DNA from: an uncultured Chromatiales bacterium
GTDB taxonomy: Bacteria; Pseudomonadota; Gammaproteobacteria; Steroidobacterales; BM003
Reading direction: 5' to 3'
DNA: 37,977 bases
NCBI GenBank assembly: GCA_937128475.1
Contig: CAKZML010000254.1
Location: forward strand, 1 to 37,977
Under the pieces are notes generated by a model. It was not told where the DNA came from and searched no databases. It worked only from the letters and a program-made list of their open reading frames with translations. Position 1 is the first letter of the stretch. Each line of letters opens with the position of its first letter. The position numbers and the translations under genes were made by a program. Below are positions 33,735-37,977 of the stretch, piece by piece.

Positions 33735-35630
33735 ATGACCATGACTGACAAGACCCAGACCCTCGGCTTCCAGGCCGAAGTTAAGCAATTGCTGCACCTG
33801 ATGATTCATTCCTTGTACAGCAACAAGGAAATCTTCCTCAGGGAACTCATCTCCAATGCCTCGGACGCCCTTGATAAGTTGCGTTTCGAAGCCCTTGAGC
33901 GGCCCGAGTTGCTTGGGCAGCAGACCGATCTCGATATCAAGGTTGAATATGATGCCGAGGCTGGCACCCTTACGGTACGCGACAGTGGTATCGGCATGAG
34001 CCGGGAAGAGGTTATTACCAACCTGGGCACTATCGCCAAATCAGGCACCAGTGAATTTCTCCAGGGTCTGACCGGTGATGGCAAGAAAGACGCCCAGCTA
34101 ATTGGCCAGTTCGGAGTCGGGTTCTATTCCGCGTTTATCGTTGCAGACCGTGTCCAGGTCAACACCCGCAGCGCCCTTGCCGGCGCCGACGAGGGCGTCA
34201 GCTGGGAATCGGACGGAGAGGGTGAATTTTCCATCTCCCCCTTGCAGCGTGAACAGCGTGGAACCGAAGTTATCCTGCATCTCAAGGCCGATGAGAAGGA
34301 GTTCGCCAACGGTTTCCGTTTGCGCTCGCTGGTTCGCAAGTACTCGGACCATATTGCGTTCCCGGTGTTGATGCTCAAGGAAAGTGCTGAAAAGACCGAG
34401 GGTGAGGCTGAATACGAAAGCGTTAATTCCGCCACCGCCCTGTGGACTCGTAGTCGAAGCGATATCAAGGACGAGGAATACACCGAGTTTTACAAGCACA
34501 TCTCTCACGATGTGGAAGTGCCACTGACCTGGAGTCACAACCGGGTTGAAGGCAAGCGGGAATACACCAGCCTGTTGTATGCGCCTTCCCATGCGCCCTT
34601 TGACCTGTGGAACAGGGAATCTCCCCGGGGGCTGAAGTTGTATGTGCAGCGGGTGTTCATCATGGACAACGCCGAACAGTTCCTGCCCCTGTACCTGCGT
34701 TTCATACGCGGCGTGCTCGACAGCAGTGACCTGCCGCTGAATGTCTCCCGGGAGTTGCTGCAGAGTAATCCGGCGGTGGAGGCCATGCGTAATGCGGTCA
34801 CCAAGCGCGCGCTGGATATGCTGGCCAAGTTGGCCCGTGACGATCAGGAAAAATACCAGCTGTTCTGGAACGAATTCGGCCAGGTCCTCAAGGAAGGCAC
34901 GGTGGAAGATGCCGCCAACTCGGAGGCAATTGCCGGGCTGCTTAGATTTGCCACCACCCATGGCGTTGACGCTGTGCAGAACCAGTCCCTGGCCGACTAT
35001 GTGTCACGCATGAAGGAAGGGCAGGAGCATATCTATTACGTGGTGGCTGACAGTCATCACGTGGCTCGCAACAGTCCTCAACTGGAAGGTCTGATCAAGC
35101 GGGATGTGGAAGTGCTCTTGCTTAGCGATCGAATCGACGACTGGCTGGTAACCCACCTGGGTGAGTTCGAGGGTAAGAAATTCAAGGACGTCACCCGGGG
35201 CGACCTGGGCCTGGATGCCATGGAAGACGAAGCCGAGAGGCAGACACGGGAAAAGTCTGCGGAAGAACATCGCGGTGTTCTTGATGGCCTGGCCAAGGCG
35301 TTGGAAGGAAAGGTTGAGTCGGTGCGGGCCAGTTCCCGATTGACCGAATCTCCCGCCTGCCTGGTGGTGGATGAGGATGATATGGGCGCCCAAATGCGTC
35401 GCCTGATGCAGATGGCGGGCCAGGAAGCCCCCGAGGCCTTGCCGATTCTCGAAGTGAACCTGGAGCACCCGTTGGTCCAGCGCCTGGAGTCCGAATCGGA
35501 GTCGGCACGCTTTGATGACCTGGCCGGGGTTCTGCTGGACCAGGCCAATCTTGCCGAGGGTGGACGCCTGGAAGATCCCGCCGGTTTTGTGAAACGCCTG
35601 AACCGACTGCTGCTGGAGCTCTCCAGCTAG
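33735..35630 (+). CDS. htpG: Molecular chaperone HtpG (Hsp90)
   Basis: Cytoplasmic ATP-dependent chaperone of 631 aa (629 from the second ATG). The N-terminal GHKL ATPase is complete: LLHLMIHSLYSNKEIFLREL, NASDALDKLRFEAL, RDSGIGMSREEV and GQFGVGFYSAF. The middle domain has the conserved LPLNVSRELLQ catalytic loop, and the C-terminal dimerisation domain ends LNRLLLELSS. Length is normal. Two in-frame ATGs (33735, 33741) are possible. Expression is very likely heat-induced from the sigma-32 promoter immediately upstream. No dnaK or groEL is in the window. It is followed by two strong hairpins and a lipoprotein gene. Confidence 0.97.
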   Translation: MTMTDKTQTLGFQAEVKQLLHLMIHSLYSNKEIFLRELISNASDALDKLRFEALERPELLGQQTDLDIKVEYDAEAGTLTVRDSGIGMSREEVITNLGTIAKSGTSEFLQGLTGDGKKDAQLIGQFGVGFYSAFIVADRVQVNTRSALAGADEGVSWESDGEGEFSISPLQREQRGTEVILHLKADEKEFANGFRLRSLVRKYSDHIAFPVLMLKESAEKTEGEAEYESVNSATALWTRSRSDIKDEEYTEFYKHISHDVEVPLTWSHNRVEGKREYTSLLYAPSHAPFDLWNRESPRGLKLYVQRVFIMDNAEQFLPLYLRFIRGVLDSSDLPLNVSRELLQSNPAVEAMRNAVTKRALDMLAKLARDDQEKYQLFWNEFGQVLKEGTVEDAANSEAIAGLLRFATTHGVDAVQNQSLADYVSRMKEGQEHIYYVVADSHHVARNSPQLEGLIKRDVEVLLLSDRIDDWLVTHLGEFEGKKFKDVTRGDLGLDAMEDEAERQTREKSAEEHRGVLDGLAKALEGKVESVRASSRLTESPACLVVDEDDMGAQMRRLMQMAGQEAPEALPILEVNLEHPLVQRLESESESARFDDLAGVLLDQANLAEGGRLEDPAGFVKRLNRLLLELSS

Positions 35631-35652
35631 GCTGGTCATTAGTATTGCCATT

Positions 35653-35689
35653 GGGCTGCAGGGGCGGTGTAGACTTGCCCCTTCAGCCC
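35653..35689 (+). repeat. Hairpin 1 downstream of htpG
   Basis: GGGCTGCAGGGGC pairs with GCCCCTTCAGCCC at 12 of 13 positions across an 11-nt loop. It begins 22 bp after the htpG stop. No T-run follows, so a classic terminator is not supported. Confidence 0.6.
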
Positions 35690-35693
35690 AGCG

Positions 35694-35722
35694 GCGGCGC
35701 TTTGATCGAATCAAGGCGCCGC
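35694..35722 (+). repeat. Hairpin 2 downstream of htpG
   Basis: GCGGCGCTTTGAT-CGA-ATCAAGGCGCCGC pairs at all 13 positions including one G-U wobble, with a 3-nt loop. It follows hairpin 1 by 4 bp. No T-run follows. The pair lies 42 nt before the next gene start. Confidence 0.65.
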
Positions 35723-35764
35723 TTACCTGGCGTATATCCTTCTCAAGTGCGACATGGAGTGACC

Positions 35765-36415
35765 GTGACCACCAGCCCTAGAGTCAGCCGGAATATTGTT
35801 CTATTTTTGTTATGCGCCGGGTTGGCAGCCTGCAACCCGATTGCGGTTAAACCTGAGCCGGCAGCAGAGCCAGTGTACGACGCCGGTACCCGACACCCGG
35901 ATGCACCGTTGGAACTGGAACAGTTCGGGCGGCTTGGTGGTCCCTGGGATTGCTCTATCTATTACCTGCAGCAGGATGGCAGTTGGCAGCCTCGCACCGG
36001 CGGCGCACGCTGGACGTTCAGTTACGCCCTGGGCGGCTATGCGATTACCGATATCTGGGAGCCCGAGCCTGATGAGGACTATCCGGGTAGCATCGGCATG
36101 AATATGCGGGTGTTCGACAGCAAGGCCGGATTGTGGCGGATTGCCTGGACCACCGCGGACCAGGCCCGGTTCGACTTGTATGAGGCCAGCGATGAAGATG
36201 GCGACATCATCATGTGGGGCCAGGGTACTGATCACCAGGTCAGGGTGACGTTCTACAACATCAGACCTGAACAGTTCGACTGGAAGTATGAGTTCTCCGC
36301 CTCGGATGACGGAACGTTGTGGACCGAGGTGGCACGAATGAAATGCCTGCGGCCGGGAATGGAACCGGCAGTCCTCAATGGCAGCCCCGCCACGCTAGCT
36401 ACTGGCGAGGAATGA
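35765..36415 (+). CDS. Lipoprotein of unknown function (heme/lipid-binding-like beta fold)
   Basis: A 216-aa product starting at GTG 35765 (GGAG 5 nt upstream; the track start is 40 codons earlier and lacks a signal). The lipoprotein signal ends LCAGLAAC. The mature part has [40 protein letters not shown] and [20 protein letters not shown], an alternating beta pattern that resembles DUF1579-type lipocalin-like domains. That resemblance is from memory and weak. It precedes msrB by 38 bp and may be co-transcribed with msrB and the FKBP gene. Confidence 0.72.
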   Translation: MTTSPRVSRNIVLFLLCAGLAACNPIAVKPEPAAEPVYDAGTRHPDAPLELEQFGRLGGPWDCSIYYLQQDGSWQPRTGGARWTFSYALGGYAITDIWEPEPDEDYPGSIGMNMRVFDSKAGLWRIAWTTADQARFDLYEASDEDGDIIMWGQGTDHQVRVTFYNIRPEQFDWKYEFSASDDGTLWTEVARMKCLRPGMEPAVLNGSPATLATGEE

Positions 36416-36453
36416 TCCGGGGATCGAGAGGCGAAAGACCAAAGGGAGTAAGC

Positions 36454-36849
36454 ATGGGCGACGAAAAGGAAAAGCGCCGGGAGAACCTGACCCCGGAGCA
36501 ATACAAGGTGACCCAGGAAGCGGCAACCGAAAGGCCCTTCACAGGGGAATACCTGAATCACAAGGAGCAGGGCACATACACCTGCGTGGTCTGCGATGCG
36601 CCGTTATTTGGTTCCGATACCAAGTACGATTCCGGGTCGGGCTGGCCGAGTTTCTGGGGTACAGTGGCCGGTGAGTCGGTAACGGTGAAGCGGGACATCA
36701 GCCTTGGCATGATTCGCGATGAACTGTTGTGCGCAGGCTGCGACGCCCACCTGGGGCACGTGTTTGAGGATGGACCACAGCCTACCGGTTTGCGATATTG
36801 CATAAACTCGGCGTCGCTGGGTTTTCACAAGAACGAGGATAAAGAATGA
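36454..36849 (+). CDS. msrB: Peptide methionine-(R)-S-oxide reductase MsrB
   Basis: Repairs the R epimer of oxidised methionine in proteins. The 131-aa product is a complete MsrB domain: zinc-binding pairs Cys44/Cys47 (CVVC) and Cys93/Cys96 (CAGC), GSGWPSFW, the [10 protein letters not shown] motif and catalytic Cys116 in RYCINSAS. No signal peptide is present, so it is cytoplasmic. The track ORF runs 45 codons upstream into the preceding lipoprotein gene; ATG at 36454 with AGGGAG before it is the proper start. It overlaps the FKBP gene by 4 bp (ATGA), so those two are coupled. Confidence 0.95.
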   Translation: MGDEKEKRRENLTPEQYKVTQEAATERPFTGEYLNHKEQGTYTCVVCDAPLFGSDTKYDSGSGWPSFWGTVAGESVTVKRDISLGMIRDELLCAGCDAHLGHVFEDGPQPTGLRYCINSASLGFHKNEDKE

Positions 36850-37304
36850 AATTTTCTACCATAGCTGCGGTTCTGGTCATCCTGTTGGGCCTTGGTGGTT
36901 TGGCAGGTTGCGGTGAAAAGACCGTGGAAGCAGTTGGGACGCCAGCGCCCCAGGGAGAGCAGACGATGAATATTGACGTTATACAAACCGGCGAAGGCGA
37001 GGCCATCCAGGCTGGGCAAACCGCAGTGGTTCATTACACCGGCTGGTTGCATGATCCCGCGGCGGAAGATAATCGCGGAGAGAAATTCGACAGCTCCCGG
37101 GATCGCGGACAGTCGTTCAGCTTCCCGTTAGGTGCCGGTCGCGTTATTCGAGGCTGGGATGAAGGGGTTGCCGGCATGCTGGTTGGCGAACGCAGGATTC
37201 TTACGATCCCTGCGGAGATGGGCTATGGGGCTCGAGGTGCTGGCGGCGTTATTCCGCCCAACGCGACGTTGATTTTTGACGTGGAATTGTTGGGGATCAA
37301 GTAA
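36846..37304 (+). CDS. FKBP-type peptidyl-prolyl isomerase, lipoprotein form
   Basis: Catalyses cis-trans isomerisation of X-Pro bonds. The 152-aa product has a lipoprotein signal ending GGLAGC (Cys22), a short linker and one full FKBP domain: [43 protein letters not shown], and the closing [19 protein letters not shown] then FDVELLGIK. An internal ATG at codon 41 (36966) has its own GGGAG 8 nt upstream and would give a 112-aa cytosolic FKBP. The first start also has a GAGG site. It is translationally coupled to msrB, a sensible pairing for protein repair and folding, and is followed by a terminator. Confidence 0.93.
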   Translation: MKFSTIAAVLVILLGLGGLAGCGEKTVEAVGTPAPQGEQTMNIDVIQTGEGEAIQAGQTAVVHYTGWLHDPAAEDNRGEKFDSSRDRGQSFSFPLGAGRVIRGWDEGVAGMLVGERRILTIPAEMGYGARGAGGVIPPNATLIFDVELLGIK

Positions 37305-37387
37305 TCGAAAAGACAGGGGGCCGGTTCTGACAGCCGGCCGCCGTTTGCAATATGGGCTTCCGGTTTCGAGACCGGGGTTGCCAGTAA

Positions 37388-37416
37388 AGGCCGGGGTACT
37401 GCCCCGGCCTTTTTTA
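37388..37416. terminator. Bidirectional intrinsic terminator
   Basis: AGGCCGGGG-TACTG-CCCCGGCCT is a perfect 9-bp GC-rich stem flanked by A's on the left and a long T-run on the right. It separates the FKBP gene (+) from the convergent PEBP gene (-). Confidence 0.93.
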
Positions 37417-37977
37417 TTATTTCCAGCGCAGTGCCGGATTCAGGGAATACACGCCGGTCAGGCTCGCGGTGGCCAGAACGTGGCCTTCAATCGCTGTCAG
37501 TACGTCCTGGCCAGTGAAGTTTCCCTCGACCGGGCAGCGCTCCAGATCCGTCGCGAACAAAAGAAAATTATAGTGATGAAGAATCTCGTCATTCCATGGC
37601 GGGCAGGGTCCGTCATAGCCCAGGTAGTCACCGCCCATCTCAGGGTCGCCTGCGAACCAGTTGGTGTAGTCATTCAATCCCTGGCGTGATCCGGCAGGGC
37701 CTGCCGGTTCGCGCTTGCCTTTCGGGGTGATGCCCGAGGATGCGGCGCCTGCGGCTATGCCCGCAGTATCCGGGGGAATGTCTACCATGACCCAGTGATA
37801 AAAATCGCAGCGGGGCAGGGATGCCGGGACAGTGCGTCCTTCCTGGTTTACATCGTCGGGTTTGGTCGGTACATCCGGGTCCACGCATATCAATACCAGC
37901 GAGCGCGTGCCTTCGGGGACGTCCGCGAAACCAAGTTGTGGATTGCGGTTCTCGCCCATCTGGACGTGGCCTTGTTT
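37417..37977 (-). CDS. PEBP-family protein (YbhB/YbcL-like), 5' end cut by window
   Basis: A protein of the phosphatidylethanolamine-binding/Raf-kinase-inhibitor-like family: GENRNPQLGFADVPEGTRS, LICVDPDVP, the ligand-site segment FYHWVMVDIPPD, and YDGPCPPWNDEILHHYNF near the end. The same frame stays open to the window edge (KQGHVQ before the track Met), and families of this type have about 20 more residues before GEN; the true start is therefore outside the window. Function in bacteria is not established. It converges with the FKBP gene. Confidence 0.88.
   Translation of the reverse strand, partial: KQGHVQMGENRNPQLGFADVPEGTRSLVLICVDPDVPTKPDDVNQEGRTVPASLPRCDFYHWVMVDIPPDTAGIAAGAASSGITPKGKREPAGPAGSRQGLNDYTNWFAGDPEMGGDYLGYDGPCPPWNDEILHHYNFLLFATDLERCPVEGNFTGQDVLTAIEGHVLATASLTGVYSLNPALRWK

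Noticed and set aside
1-37977. CRISPR arrays, tRNA/rRNA genes, insertion sequences and attachment sites
   Set aside because: I looked in every gap over about 100 bp and found no regularly spaced repeats, no cloverleaf-like sequence and no transposase or integrase frames.

Overview
The window is about 38 kb of contiguous, densely coded chromosome from a gammaproteobacterium. Evidence is the macromolecular-synthesis block (rpsU, yqeY, dnaG, rpoD) divergent from tsaD, an E. coli/Pseudomonas-like RpoD, and a split B12-dependent ribonucleotide reductase (NrdJa + NrdJb) of the Pseudomonas type. Many proteins are lipoproteins or periplasmic. A free-living aquatic or marine member of the Pseudomonadales/Cellvibrionales neighbourhood is plausible, but family level cannot be fixed from the sequence alone. 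I see no tRNA, rRNA, transposase, phage gene, CRISPR array or obvious island boundary; base composition looks uniform.

Layout. (1) 3-4530, minus strand: rpsU-yqeY-dnaG-rpoD, with hairpins at two of its junctions. (2) 4685-6594, plus: tsaD-folB-folK; plsY, usually found here, is missing. (3) 6649-11084: an S41 protease lipoprotein, a convergent pteridine reductase, then a MidA-type methyltransferase and uppP. The methyltransferase and reductase diverge around two palindromes. (4) 11504-17149: a TolC/membrane-fusion/RND efflux operon with a promoter and a leader of about 200 nt. (5) 17165-21519, minus: cca, an NDUFA9-like NAD-binding protein and an Slt-type lytic transglycosylase. (6) 21606-23812: a TauE/SafE-family permease converging on a DegQ/MucD-like protease. 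(7) 23813-27540: a 545-bp control region with three helically phased DnaA-box-like sequences and two NrdR boxes, then nrdJa, an unlisted 57-aa ORF, and nrdJb. (8) 27573-32735: SseB-like protein, SDR, small lipoprotein, YccF, CysZ, an M49 (DPP III-like) lipoprotein and an L,D-transpeptidase with a Tat-like leader. (9) 32865-33506: two small orphan genes. (10) 33673-37977: htpG behind a good sigma-32 promoter, a lipoprotein, msrB, an FKBP lipoprotein with a possible second cytosolic start, and a PEBP-family gene cut by the window end.

Functionally the window joins replication and translation housekeeping, folate synthesis, envelope maintenance (UppP, Slt, L,D-transpeptidase, DegQ, RND efflux), deoxynucleotide supply and protein repair/folding (HtpG, MsrB, FKBP). 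I found no obviously new multi-gene defence or mobile system. The most promising unexplained items are the nrdJ control region, the small ORF between nrdJa and nrdJb, the tryptophan-rich small protein with an internal repeat, the paired palindromes at 8863-8943, the twin hairpins after htpG and the dual-start FKBP.
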